NCBI GenBank assembly: GCA_030267965.1
Contig: BRYA01000415.1
Span: 1-38,371 of the forward strand
Length of the DNA stretch: 38,371 bases
Reading direction: 5' to 3'
From: Triparma columacea
Lineage: Eukaryota; Sar; Bolidophyceae; Parmales; Triparmaceae
The notes beneath the pieces are model-generated. The model did not search any database. It was not told the origin of the DNA and saw nothing but the letters and a program-made list of their open reading frames with translations. The translations under genes were made by a program, and so were the position numbers. Each line of letters starts with the position of its first letter. Position 1 is the first letter of the stretch. Below, piece by piece: positions 1 to 8,964 of this stretch.

Positions 1-1787
1 GTGCCTTCGATCCCCCACATCATGGGACCCATGTCGATGCTCGTGCCGCTGACGGATGAGGAAGGGGGCGAATACGGAATTATTGATTGTTGGAGAATAT
101 GGATAGGGTGGGGTGGTGGTTGTGCTGAGGCGTCCTTGAAGATGAGTTGTTGGGGGGGGTTGGGGGATTGCCGAGGAGGTTTGGGGAGCTCTTTTGGGAC
201 ATGGTTGGGTGTCGGAGGTGAGTTGTCTGGAGGTGGGTTGTCCGGAGGTGGGTTGTTCTCTTCCTCTTCTTCCTCCTCCACACCCTCCGATGTTCTAATA
301 GCACTCTCTACTATGTTCTCGATGATGCAACCGACAAACACATGAGTAACGGACGAGAAGTAGTCAAGTTGTCTGCCCTCCTTTTCGGTCGCAGGCAGCA
401 GTCTAGTCGGCGACGATTTATCTTCGTCATCATCCTCCTCCTCGTCCTCCTCCTGCGCGCGGCTCGTCAACTGAGCCTTCTGGGCATTCTGGGCATTCTG
501 TGCCTTCTTCTCCCTCTTCTCCTTCTCTCTCTTCTTCTTCTCCTCCCTCTCCCTCTCCCTCTTTTCCTCCTCCTCCACCTCCCACATCACAGCCCTCCCC
601 ATTTCCCTCGCCCTCCATTCTCTAACGTCCCCAGCCACCATCCCCCCGATCCTCGCCCCCTCCCTCATCCCCTCAACCTCCACATAGTCAAGGGGCCTAA
701 CAAGAGCCAGCCCTAGCACCCCAGTCCAAGCCCCTCCGGAACCCGAGAGGCTCCCGTGAGCGCGGAAGTACTCCATACCCCTACCCCCACAGTCCCACGC
801 CCTTAAGACCTCCCAAATGCTCGCCGCTGATGCCCTCATAACCTCCAGGCACCTTTTCATGAACATTCTCCCGATAAAACTTTCAAGCGAGGAGTGGGTG
901 GGGGGGGGGGAGTGGGACCTCACAACCTCCTCTTCCTCCTCCTCCTTCGTTCTAACCCTGACCCCGTACCTCCTAACGCATTCCATAACGAGGTCTTCTA
1001 ACGTGAACCACTCCCCCTTCCTCGCTCCCTCCTCTACACTCCCTCTTGACCCTTTATCCTTCTCTTCATCCTCCCCCCCCTCCCCAATGTAATATAACAC
1101 CCCCCCACCTCCACCCTTCAGACCCTCTTCAGTCCATCTAATCCTCTCCATAACCCTTAACCCTCCACCCCCACACCCGATCTCGAGGTCGAGGCCACCA
1201 AGGCTACCCCAGTTCTTACCCTTCCATGTAGACCAGTTTGTCTTGGGTTTGGGAGAGGAGAGGGAGGTTAAGGCGACGTCTAAATCGGAGATTACGCAGG
1301 GGGAAATATGAGATGTGAAACTTGTACGGTAGGTTAGTTGGAGGTGGGGGGGGGCAAGGGACTTGTCGTACTTAGGCTTAGGCGAGGTGTGCATAGCCTG
1401 CTGCTGCTTCTGGTGATGCTTCTCCTTTTTCTTTCCCTTTTTCTTCCCTTTTTTTTTGGTGTTCATTTTGGAGTCTCTATTCTTCTGTGCGTGATTAGGT
1501 TTTGAAGCATCGAGTGTATCATTGAGTGTATCATTGAGTGGATCATCAAGTGGATTGTCAAGTTTCATCCATATTTTGAATCTATTTAAACGATGTTTTC
1601 GACGTATACGCCATTCATGTGATCCTTTATATCCTCCAGTACTAATTAATCCATCTGACTCATTGAAGATAGCACCATGAAGTGGAACATCAGCCATATC
1701 CAGGTGCAGTCGAAGAGCTGCTAGGAGGATGGATAAAATTGACTCGTTAACAGGAACACGATACAATATACTGCCATTTTCAGACAT
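1..1787 (-). CDS. Partial hypothetical protein, intronless, runs off the left edge
   Basis: Reading the minus strand from the ATG at 1787 gives an open frame with no stop down to base 3, about 595 codons, so the 3' end lies outside the window. I checked the frame at 1466, 770 and 290 and it is consistent. The N terminus begins MSENGSILYRVPVNES. After it come an Asp/Asn/Leu-rich stretch, a Lys-rich stretch (KKKGKKKGKKKEKHHQKQQQ), a less biased middle with many Trp and Gly, and a strongly charged Glu/Lys/Arg segment near residues 395-430 that is probably a coiled coil. A run of Glu and a Pro-rich tail (NNPPPDNPPPDN) follow. I recognise no family. A frame this long on one strand, with no stop in GC-rich sequence, supports real coding. 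Its poly-C run at 900-910 (coded as Pro) resembles the intron tracts of other genes, but no plausible intron fits there. Confidence 0.6.
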   Translation of the reverse strand, partial: MSENGSILYRVPVNESILSILLAALRLHLDMADVPLHGAIFNESDGLISTGGYKGSHEWRIRRKHRLNRFKIWMKLDNPLDDPLNDTLNDTLDASKPNHAQKNRDSKMNTKKKGKKKGKKKEKHHQKQQQAMHTSPKPKYDKSLAPPHLQLTYRTSFTSHISPCVISDLDVALTSLSSPKPKTNWSTWKGKNWGSLGGLDLEIGCGGGGLRVMERIRWTEEGLKGGGGGVLYYIGEGGEDEEKDKGSRGSVEEGARKGEWFTLEDLVMECVRRYGVRVRTKEEEEEEVVRSHSPPPTHSSLESFIGRMFMKRCLEVMRASAASIWEVLRAWDCGGRGMEYFRAHGSLSGSGGAWTGVLGLALVRPLDYVEVEGMREGARIGGMVAGDVREWRAREMGRAVMWEVEEEEKREREREEKKKREKEKREKKAQNAQNAQKAQLTSRAQEEDEEEDDDEDKSSPTRLLPATEKEGRQLDYFSSVTHVFVGCIIENIVESAIRTSEGVEEEEEEENNPPPDNPPPDNSPPTPNHVPKELPKPPRQSPNPPQQLIFKDASAQPPPHPIHILQQSIIPYSPPSSSVSGTSIDMGPMMWGIEG

Positions 1788-2355
1788 GACACCTCACGCT
1801 TAGGGGATTGGCTTAGGAGATTAATTAATTTACGCCTTATTGCCCAAACAATTGCTCAAACAATTGGAAGCCAGAAAGAGGAAATAATTGATTGGGTTTT
1901 AAGCTTTGAAATTGGGGTAAGAAGGACAACGATGACAATAATAACCCTTGTTAAGGCTTTATCCACTTGGCATTTGTCCTATTGTTGATTTTTATCTCCT
2001 ATTCAGGTCAACTTCAAGTTATTTCCACTCTTCAAATCACAGTCGACTGACTGAGTATTCATTTGGTTTTGGATTATTCGTCTCATAGACGCGATAATAC
2101 TACTTTCGGTCATATTTCCGATACTGTTAGTATCATATTGGGATTCCTATCGGCAGAGAAGCGCCATTGACGCCGCAATGACGCATCCTTGAGGGGTCTC
2201 ACAATCCCCCCCTTGTTCTTCGTCCATAACACCACACTAACCCTCCTGATTCCCGTCAATAATGTAGGAAGTCGTAGATAATCAGCTTAAAAATATTTTA
2301 GGGTTTCAACTCTTACCGAAAAGACGTTCAACCCCAGGACTCTCCCCTTCCCAAA
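1788..2355. other. Intergenic spacer between divergent genes
   Basis: This stretch separates the ATG at 1787 (-) from the ATG at 2356 (+) and must hold both promoters. It is more AT-rich than the flanking genes. A telobox-like TTAGGGTTT lies at 2298-2306, about 50 nt before the downstream ATG. I see no RNA gene or convincing reading frame in it. Confidence 0.5.
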
Positions 2356-3711
2356 ATGCCCCAAACAGCAGTATACTATGGCACAGAGAGCTTCAGAGGC
2401 AATAGTGAACTTACAGAAGTGACTTTTGCACAAGGAGTGACGACAATTGGCGAGGGCGCCTTCTTGGGATGCTCCTCCCTCACGGCCATCACCATCCCTG
2501 ACGGAGTGACAACGATTGGCAAATGTGCCTTCAGGGGATGCTCCTCCCTCACGTCCATCACAATCCCAGTCGGAGTGACGACGATTAGCAGAAGCGCCTT
2601 CTACGAATGCTCCTCTCTCGCAGCCATCACAATCCCGGACGGAGTGACAACAATTGGCGATCGCGCCTTCAGGGAATGCTCCTCCCTCGCAGACATCCCC
2701 ATCCCGGACGGAGTGACGACAATTGGCATTTCCGCCTTCTACGGATGTTCCTCCCTCGCAGCCATCACAATCCCGGACTCAGTGACGACGATTGGCAATC
2801 ACGCCTTCTACGGATGCTCCTCCCTCACGGCCATCACAATCCCGGACTCAGTTATGGCAATTGGCAATTCCGCCTTCATTGATTGTTCCTCCCTCGCAGC
2901 CATCACCATCCCGGACGGAGTGACGATGATTGGCAATTATGCCTTCTTTGGATGCTCCTCCCTCACGGCCATCACGATCCCGGACTCAGTGACTACAATT
3001 GGCGAACACGCCTTCGAAGACTGCTCCTCCCTCACGGCTATCAACATCCCGGACTCATTGACGTCGATTGGCAGTGCCGCCTTCAGGGAATGCTCCTCCC
3101 TCGCAGACATCCCCATCCCGGACGGAGTGACGACAATTGGCATTTCCGCCTTCTACGGATGTTCCTCCCTCGCAGCCATCACAATCCCGGACGGAGTGAC
3201 AACGATTTCCTATGGCGTCTTCTGGGGGTGCTCGTCCCTCACGGCCATCACCATCCCGGAGGGAGTGACAACGATTGGCGAATGCGCCTTCGCAGGATGC
3301 TCCTCCCTCACGTCCATCACAATCCCAGTCGGAGTGACGACGATCGGCAATCAAGCCTTCAGTGATTGCTCTGCCCTAACGAAACTCATTCTATCCCCTG
3401 CCGTTTCCATCGGTGAAGACTGCTTCTCGAACTGCACTGCCCTAATCGCTGCCGCTGCTGATAAAGACATGCCGACTGTCTTGGACCTCCTCCATTACAG
3501 GTTTCACCGCAACGTCGCCGTGATTGAACGCGTCAACGCTCTGCTTTGCCTTAAGGGAACCTGGGATCACGTGGAGGATCCACCCAGGAGATCGGCTAGG
3601 CTGAAGCGGAAGCGACAAACTGACGGAGTTGAAGCCCCGGCGCTAAGGGTAACTGAGGCACGTGAGAAGATCCCGAAAGTTTTGTGGAGAGTAATTCTGG
3701 AGTTTCTGTAA
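2356..3711 (+). CDS. BspA-like leucine-rich-repeat protein (LRR_5 type)
   Basis: Single-exon frame of 451 residues. Residues 20 to about 341 are 14 consecutive 23-residue repeats of the form CSSLTAITIPDGVTTIG followed by xxAFxG, and a 15th degenerate unit follows (LILSPAVSIGEDCFSNC). This is the Treponema BspA/LRR_5 pattern, which in protists is found on surface and secreted proteins and also in cytosolic ones. There is no signal peptide at the N terminus (MPQTAVYYGTESFRGNSEL) and no membrane segment, so a cytosolic or nuclear site is likelier here. The C terminus (residues 355-451) leaves the repeat and contains a basic patch, RRSARLKRKR, which could be a nuclear localisation signal. The function is probably protein binding; the partner is unknown. 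The stop is only 30 nt from the stop of the convergent gene at 3742, so the 3' UTRs must overlap. Confidence 0.85.
   Translation: MPQTAVYYGTESFRGNSELTEVTFAQGVTTIGEGAFLGCSSLTAITIPDGVTTIGKCAFRGCSSLTSITIPVGVTTISRSAFYECSSLAAITIPDGVTTIGDRAFRECSSLADIPIPDGVTTIGISAFYGCSSLAAITIPDSVTTIGNHAFYGCSSLTAITIPDSVMAIGNSAFIDCSSLAAITIPDGVTMIGNYAFFGCSSLTAITIPDSVTTIGEHAFEDCSSLTAINIPDSLTSIGSAAFRECSSLADIPIPDGVTTIGISAFYGCSSLAAITIPDGVTTISYGVFWGCSSLTAITIPEGVTTIGECAFAGCSSLTSITIPVGVTTIGNQAFSDCSALTKLILSPAVSIGEDCFSNCTALIAAAADKDMPTVLDLLHYRFHRNVAVIERVNALLCLKGTWDHVEDPPRRSARLKRKRQTDGVEAPALRVTEAREKIPKVLWRVILEFL
2413..3378 (+). repeat. 69-bp coding tandem repeat (14 LRR units)
   Basis: Fourteen head-to-tail 69-bp units code for the 23-residue LRRs. 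Bases 2664-2778 and 3078-3192 are identical over 115 bp and lie exactly 414 bp (six units) apart, which points to recent block duplication or conversion inside the array. Confidence 0.9.
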
Positions 3712-3741
3712 GTCTTTGTTGTTGAATTAAACATTTGAATT

Positions 3742-5808
3742 TTAGGGTTCACTCGCGGGGACCACCTTGTTCTGAGACTTCTTCTTCATGCCCTTTGACC
3801 TCTGCTCTACCCCCTTGGACTTCTGCGTCGATATCTTGCTGCTCTGGCTCTCGACCGTGGGATCCCCGACATGTACCGGGAGCTTTGTAAGTGCCTCATT
3901 CACCTCATCGAGTGCGCCCTTCTTACCCCACCACTTAAAGATCTCCACCATTCGATCGTGAAATGCTTGTGTGTGGAACGCGGGACAGGACTTCCCATCT
4001 TCTTCCCCGTACTTTGTGACGAGCTCGGTGCAGATCCACGACTTTATACGGTCCATGGGGAAGTAGAGGGGGTGGATGTTCATGAACCAGTTGAGTATGT
4101 CCTCCTCTTTTGTTTCGCAACCTGCCGACCAAATCTCCTTGGCATCCCACATTTCTTCCGTGTGTTGCTTCCCCGTCTGCCTCCTCCACCACCTCCACCT
4201 CTCGTGCTCCTTTGCCATGTTCCTGAAGAATATCGCCAACCCAATCCAGCTCGTTGCTAAGCACGAGAAGTACAAAGCCATCCCGCCCGTGACTGACAAC
4301 CACGGCAAGAATCCTTCTTTAGCAAGCTCAGGAAGAGCGAAGATAACTAGTGTAGAACCTGTTGCCATCCGCCAAATAATCAGTGCTGATGTGACGTGTG
4401 GACCAAACTCGGCAGGGTTCTTGCTATGTGTGAGGTACCCAACTGATGCAGCCACAAAGTAAACGAGTTCAATAAGTACACCAGGGATATAGTCTGCTTT
4501 AGAGGGCGTCTTAGCAATTGAAATAGCAAAGAGCTCCCCGTCAACGAAGTGTTTAAATAGCAAAACTGCAATGAGCTCGGTAATGATAACGGATAACACT
4601 GCACTGCCCCCAAACTTAAGGTACGCAATGGCAAACGCGAAAATGTTACATGAAAAATATGATATGGTGAAGAGGATATAGCCACCCATACACTTGTAGA
4701 AGTCGCCCTTGTCTGTCGGAAGCCAGTTGTAGACTGGATTCTTAGGCGATCCAACTATGTTCGATCGAGCAATACCAAGGTGGGCATCAGCGAATATCAA
4801 ACCAGCAGAGACAATCGAAGAAATGATGCCAAAGTAGTTGAGAGTTGAGAGGTCTTCGGGCTTGCTTGATAGCATGGAGATGGTCTGAATGATCGACTCA
4901 GGGAGTGACTCAAATACAATCTCGGCGCCCTTGGTAATTGCGAGCATAACCGCCGGGTCAAGCAGCATGTCTTCAGACTGCTCTGCACCCCGAAACACAG
5001 TCCATGCTTCAATGAGCGGCAGGATCCCCATAAAGGCTGACATGACCATTGGCCCCCATGTCCTGAATCCTGCTTGCCTGTACTGTATCCATGCAAACAA
5101 AGCCTGTACCCCAATCCCAGCAGACACACAACCTAACGAAGCTTGACCCCAACCTTCTTGTCCTTCTCTGTTGAAATAGTTGATCGTCACCAGCACATCC
5201 GTCGCCATATCAACATATGATGACACAGCTATGATTAACAACCGTAGTCCAAGCCCAATCCGGAACATCTTGATCATCGGACGTAGCTTCACTGCAAGCT
5301 CGACCATGAAAGTCCTTACATTTCCTTTCGAGTCGTTCAACAATCCCTCCTCCTCCTCCCCCCACGATGGGAAGTTCGCGTCGAACCAGTTCTCGATTTC
5401 CATCCTCGAATTTGCCGAACTTATCTTGATTTGGTCGATGAAGGATTCGCCTAGCATTGCCCAGTCGTTTGAAGCTATAAACTCAGTTATCTCCTTGGCC
5501 TTGAGAAACCCTGGGAGCAGCTTCCCAGCCGTGTCGAAGAAGGCCTCCCCCATCTCGATCGAAAGCCTCCTTAATGCTGTATCCTTTTTCAGAGTGATGG
5601 CAGTTGCAGTAGTGGTCTCCTCTTCATTGCTGTCACTGGCATCGCAAGATTGTTCAGTTGACGGCTCGATCTTGGCCGATCCTACCAAGCCCACTTTGTC
5701 CTGCATCCGTTGAAGCTTACTTTTGAGATCTTTGACCTCCTCAACAAGCGCATCATTTTCTTCCCTCATTAGCAAAATCTCTTTATCGGTCATCTTGGAC
5801 ACATCCAT
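3742..5808 (-). CDS. Multi-pass membrane protein, XKR-like module with N-terminal coiled coil
   Basis: Single-exon frame of 688 residues starting at the ATG at 5808. Residues about 8-40 form a heptad-rich coiled coil (LLMREENDALVEEVKDLKSK). A soluble acidic region follows, then 8-10 hydrophobic segments from about residue 185 to 530, and a charged, Lys-rich cytoplasmic tail. The membrane part aligns by eye with both membrane modules of the giant protein at 29685. Shared landmarks are a first helix pair with Asp-x-x-(T)-Asp (YVDMATDVLVT versus IFDLLTDVYVT), LPLIEAWTVFRGAEQ versus FKPAVDAYRVATGEKQ, and FESLPESIIQ versus AEAIPGVIIQ. A conserved Glu-x-x-Pro-x-x-x-x-Gln helix and an Asp-rich early helix are typical of XK-related scramblases, so phospholipid scrambling is a hypothesis and not a demonstrated function. 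The stop is 30 nt from the convergent LRR gene. Confidence 0.75.
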   Translation of the reverse strand: MDVSKMTDKEILLMREENDALVEEVKDLKSKLQRMQDKVGLVGSAKIEPSTEQSCDASDSNEEETTTATAITLKKDTALRRLSIEMGEAFFDTAGKLLPGFLKAKEITEFIASNDWAMLGESFIDQIKISSANSRMEIENWFDANFPSWGEEEEGLLNDSKGNVRTFMVELAVKLRPMIKMFRIGLGLRLLIIAVSSYVDMATDVLVTINYFNREGQEGWGQASLGCVSAGIGVQALFAWIQYRQAGFRTWGPMVMSAFMGILPLIEAWTVFRGAEQSEDMLLDPAVMLAITKGAEIVFESLPESIIQTISMLSSKPEDLSTLNYFGIISSIVSAGLIFADAHLGIARSNIVGSPKNPVYNWLPTDKGDFYKCMGGYILFTISYFSCNIFAFAIAYLKFGGSAVLSVIITELIAVLLFKHFVDGELFAISIAKTPSKADYIPGVLIELVYFVAASVGYLTHSKNPAEFGPHVTSALIIWRMATGSTLVIFALPELAKEGFLPWLSVTGGMALYFSCLATSWIGLAIFFRNMAKEHERWRWWRRQTGKQHTEEMWDAKEIWSAGCETKEEDILNWFMNIHPLYFPMDRIKSWICTELVTKYGEEDGKSCPAFHTQAFHDRMVEIFKWWGKKGALDEVNEALTKLPVHVGDPTVESQSSKISTQKSKGVEQRSKGMKKKSQNKVVPASEP

Positions 5809-6097
5809 GTCGTTGATCAGGGTTTACCGACGACGAAACACACAGCGGTTGCCACTCGGAATGGAAACCGAGCCTTAATGGAGAGAGGATAGGTCAAACC
5901 TTGTTGTGTCCAATTATTTATTGCGAGGAAAACTACATTATTACTATTCTACACTCCAACACTTTTATTCGGCAAAATAATATTACAAACCGTACGGACC
6001 ATCAACGTTATAAGTAATAGTAAACAAATAAACGTCCAAAAATCGACCTAAACTACATTCAACCTTGGCCATCGAGAAGCGCCTCACTCTTTCACCA
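5809..6097. other. Intergenic spacer between divergent genes
   Basis: This separates the ATG at 5808 (-) from the ATG at 6098 (+). It is AT-rich from about 5905 to 6060. No gene is visible in it. Confidence 0.4.
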
Positions 6098-7053
6098 ATG
6101 ATGTCCCTTTACTTAACTCCCCTCGTCTTATCCCTCATCATCCTCGTTGTCTCTAGCTCCGAGGTCCTCGACCTAACAATGTCATTCTCCAACACTACCC
6201 GGCACGCCCTCGTCTACGTCCCCACATCTGCCCAATCAGGCTCGCCCATTCCTGTAGTCGTCAACTTCCACGCCCTGGCCTCCGACCCCTCGCCCAGATG
6301 CTCATGACCGACATGAACAGTGTGGCTGAGTCCGAGGGCTTCCTAGTCGTCTACCCCAGGGGCCTCGAGGGAGCCCAAGTCTGGACCCCGCTGCCAGCAC
6401 CAGGACCCACCTACTCTCTGAACGCAGGCGGGTGCTGCCCGGCGGCCTGCTCGAAGGGCGCGGACGACGTCGGTTTCACCAAGTTCCTCCTCAAGGACTA
6501 CCTCCCGACCGAGCTCGATCTGGCCTTTGACGAGTCTAGAATTTACGCCACTGGCATGTCAAACGGGGGCTTCATGACCAACCGGGTAGGCTGCGAGCTC
6601 TCGTCAATATTCGCCGCCATCGCCCCCGTCTCCGGCCCCCTGATGAACACCGCGTCAATCGCCTGGAAGTCCGACCCTTTCGACTGTGAGATTTCCCGCC
6701 CGGTCCCTGTCCTTCACATCCATGGTCTCGCTGACATCATCGTACCCTTCAACGGGGACAGGCTTCTGTCCTTCCCCAAGATCGAGGACTCCGTCGAGGG
6801 CTGGGCCTCCCGTAACGGCGTCCCTTCCGATGAGAAGTGGGTAACCTCCTACGAGAACGGCGACGTCTCCTGCTCAGGAGTCGGGAGCAATCTCAACAAC
6901 GTCACGCTCTGCCGCGTGAAAGGGGGGGGGCACTCCTGGCCGGGGGCGCCGGGGAAGCTGTGCCCGGAGGGCGGGCTGTTCGCGTGCACGAAGGACATGG
7001 TGGCGACGGACGCCATTTGGGAGTTCTTCAAGGATAAGACACTGTTTGGGTAA
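6098..7053 (+). CDS. Secreted PHB-depolymerase/feruloyl-esterase-like hydrolase, frameshifted
   Basis: Two overlapping frames together make one esterase of the PHB depolymerase (LpqC, Esterase_PHB) alpha/beta-hydrolase family. The first (6098-6307) starts MMSLYLTPLVLSLIILVVSS, a signal peptide, and runs through VVVNFHALASDP, the oxyanion-hole region. The second carries the rest from AQMLMTDMN, near 6292, to the stop at 7053. It includes the nucleophile elbow GMSNGG (Ser codon 6559-6561), HIHGLADIIVPF with the probable catalytic Asp, and GGGHSWPG with the probable catalytic His (6931-6933). Cys residues (GGCCPAAC) suggest disulphides, as expected for a secreted enzyme. The frame changes by one base within the C-rich stretch 6286-6296; no consensus intron fits. 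This is either a sequencing error or a real one-base loss making a pseudogene. The usual His-Gly of the oxyanion hole is His-Ala here. It ends 54 nt from the convergent gene at 7108. Confidence 0.75.
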
Positions 7054-7107
7054 CGAGGAATCAGATACATGTTCGTATAAAAGTCAAGTGCTTTTTTCCT
7101 TCTGCAT

Positions 7108-8742
7108 CTATAGCCCCATCCTCTTGCCAAAGCTCCAGTCCTTCCTGCTTTTTCGTAGTTCGTCCCATGCCTTTACTCTATCTGTCCTTCCTGGCGCCTT
7201 CGTGTTTTTCCCCTTCTTGAGGGTGTCCTTTTTCAACGCGTCTTTCTTCTGTGATTCCTTCTTCTTCACCAACCCCCCCGTCGACGTGCTCGTAGAGCTC
7301 TTTCTAGCTTTGCCGGTCCCACGCGTCGTCGTAGCGATCTTGCTCCCGGTGCTCTTCCGGGTAGTAATCTTAACACTACCCACCTTCCCGCCACTCCCAG
7401 CCTTACCGACCCCAACCTTACTGTATTCCTCGTACCCGTTCATCTTCCTAGGCAGATTGCAGACCTCCAAGCCTCGGAGGATCTCCCTGTTCTCCCTCTC
7501 CCTCTCCTCCTTGTCTCCTCCGTCACTCCTCAAACCATGAGCACCGCTCTTCCTCACTCTCCTCACTCTTCTCCTTCCGTTTCCCTCGTCCTCGCTCTCC
7601 CCGTCCTCATTGCTCTTCCCCTTCTCTCCTCCCTTCAGCCCTGTGTCACTGTTGGCCCTAACCGCCGCTGCCCCCGGCCCCGGCCCTGACCCATTTCCCG
7701 TCGCCTTCTTCACCTTAACCCTGAGAACCCCCCCCCCGATCGTGCCTCTATCTACTAAGGCGTCCTGGCCTGAGTCGCCTCTCCTCCTTCCACCACCGCC
7801 ATCAGTACCCGTCCCACCGCCTGCACTGTTACTAGCTCTACTGCTATCCCCATCCAGAGCGCTCGTCGATCCACTCCTAGCCTTCTTTGCTCCCTTCCCC
7901 TTCCCCTTAACCTTCCTCTCCGGCACCAGCTCCGGCTCTATGACTTCCTCCAATATTTCGCCACCTACTACCTCCCCTCCCTCATCGAACATCAGCCTCC
8001 TGTTGGGCTGCCTGTCGTTCAGGATCTGGATGTTCTCCTCGCTCGTCACGAAGCTCGTTATGTGCGAAGGCATCCCGAGGGGCGTGGAAGGGCTATTGCA
8101 CTGCTCCTCCCGATCCAAGGGAGTTGATAATGCAGAGGGCGCAGAAACATCGTCAAGGGACCCTATCCCCTCGCCCAACCATTCGATGCTGGGAGGCGAG
8201 AAGATGCCGTCGCTGCTCTTCGCCCGAGGAGTCGTCGGGTTGCTGCCCGCGTTCACCTGGTGCTCCTCCTTTCCAGGTGCTGCCGCATTGCTTGAGCCTT
8301 TCTTGCGATGCAAAAACGACCTCCTACCAACAGGCGGACAGGGGGGCCAGCGAGGCAAGTGGCTTTGCTGGTACTGCGATTGTTCCCTCCCCTCGTCGGA
8401 CGGGATCACCGGCTTGATCCTGCTCCCGCTGGCCATCACCCTGGCAACCTTCCCTTTCAATGAGGGCTTCATGTACCTCTCGTTGGTCTGAGACGCTAAG
8501 TTCGAAAACCCTTGGAAGTAATCGTCTGTGCTATCATCCTCGTCGTCTTCCTCCTCCCCAACGTACGCTCCCTCGTAGGCACCCTCAACTGAAGTATCCT
8601 CCTCCTCGTCGCTCATGGTAGATTCCGTACCTGCCCTCTCTGGAATTGGGGAAGAAGGGAACGGGTTGGAAGTATTCAGTAGAGCGATCACAGACTCTGT
8701 ATCAGTGTCTACGGGGACTGGGGGTGGTGGAGGTGCAATCAT
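7108..8742 (-). CDS. Low-complexity basic protein of unknown function
   Basis: Intronless frame. The first ATG is at 8742 and gives 544 residues starting MIAPPPPPVPVD. Residues about 40-85 are acidic (MSDEEEDTSVEG, EEEDDEDDSTDDY). They are followed by a better-conserved-looking stretch, MKPSLKGKVARVMASGSRIK. The middle is Gly/Ser/Arg/Lys-rich and disordered, and the C terminus is very basic with repeated KKDALKKDTLKKGK, ending in RVKAWDELRKSRKDWSFGKR. There is no signal peptide and no membrane segment. The charge pattern suggests a nuclear or nucleic-acid-binding protein, but I do not recognise a family. The long open frame and strong strand bias support coding. A telobox-like AGGGTTTGAAC lies about 33 nt upstream of the start. 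Confidence 0.65.
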   Translation of the reverse strand: MIAPPPPPVPVDTDTESVIALLNTSNPFPSSPIPERAGTESTMSDEEEDTSVEGAYEGAYVGEEEDDEDDSTDDYFQGFSNLASQTNERYMKPSLKGKVARVMASGSRIKPVIPSDEGREQSQYQQSHLPRWPPCPPVGRRSFLHRKKGSSNAAAPGKEEHQVNAGSNPTTPRAKSSDGIFSPPSIEWLGEGIGSLDDVSAPSALSTPLDREEQCNSPSTPLGMPSHITSFVTSEENIQILNDRQPNRRLMFDEGGEVVGGEILEEVIEPELVPERKVKGKGKGAKKARSGSTSALDGDSSRASNSAGGGTGTDGGGGRRRGDSGQDALVDRGTIGGGVLRVKVKKATGNGSGPGPGAAAVRANSDTGLKGGEKGKSNEDGESEDEGNGRRRVRRVRKSGAHGLRSDGGDKEERERENREILRGLEVCNLPRKMNGYEEYSKVGVGKAGSGGKVGSVKITTRKSTGSKIATTTRGTGKARKSSTSTSTGGLVKKKESQKKDALKKDTLKKGKNTKAPGRTDRVKAWDELRKSRKDWSFGKRMGL

Positions 8743-8964
8743 TATCTTCAAGAAAGAGGAAAGTGTCTCGATGAGGGTTTGAACTTTTGAATGTTTGAGG
8801 CCGTTACGGTTCTAGAAATAGAGTTCAGCCGGGGTATTATTGTACAAAAACCCTCTGGAGAGCAACTTATTTCAAATTGCGATAGATTAGAAAATGAGTA
8901 CTGGATTTTTTTGTGGCAATTGAGAAGGATCAAAGTCAGTTAGCAGTTTGACGACAGTTCCATC
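8743..8964. promoter_or_regulatory. Short divergent promoter region
   Basis: Only 222 nt separate the start codons of the minus-strand gene (8742) and the plus-strand BAHD gene (8965), so both promoters lie here. AGGGTTTGAAC is at about 8775-8785. No clear TATA box is seen. Confidence 0.35.

Noticed and set aside
1..716. Plus-strand frames rich in Ser, Leu and Pro opposite the first gene
   Set aside because: They are antisense images of Glu/Lys/Gly blocks in the longer minus-strand frame, and their starts are GTG or internal.
900..950. Short intron in the first gene around the poly-G/C run
   Set aside because: The only possible donor and acceptor would give an intron of about 43 nt, shorter than any supported here, and the frame is open without it.
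1180..1205. Possible methyltransferase motif (LDLEIGCGGGG) in the first gene
   Set aside because: Only a short Gly-rich string matches; no following motifs of that fold were found.
2413..3378. Regular 69-bp repeats as a CRISPR array
   Set aside because: The repeats are continuous coding LRR units with no spacers, in a eukaryotic nuclear chromosome.
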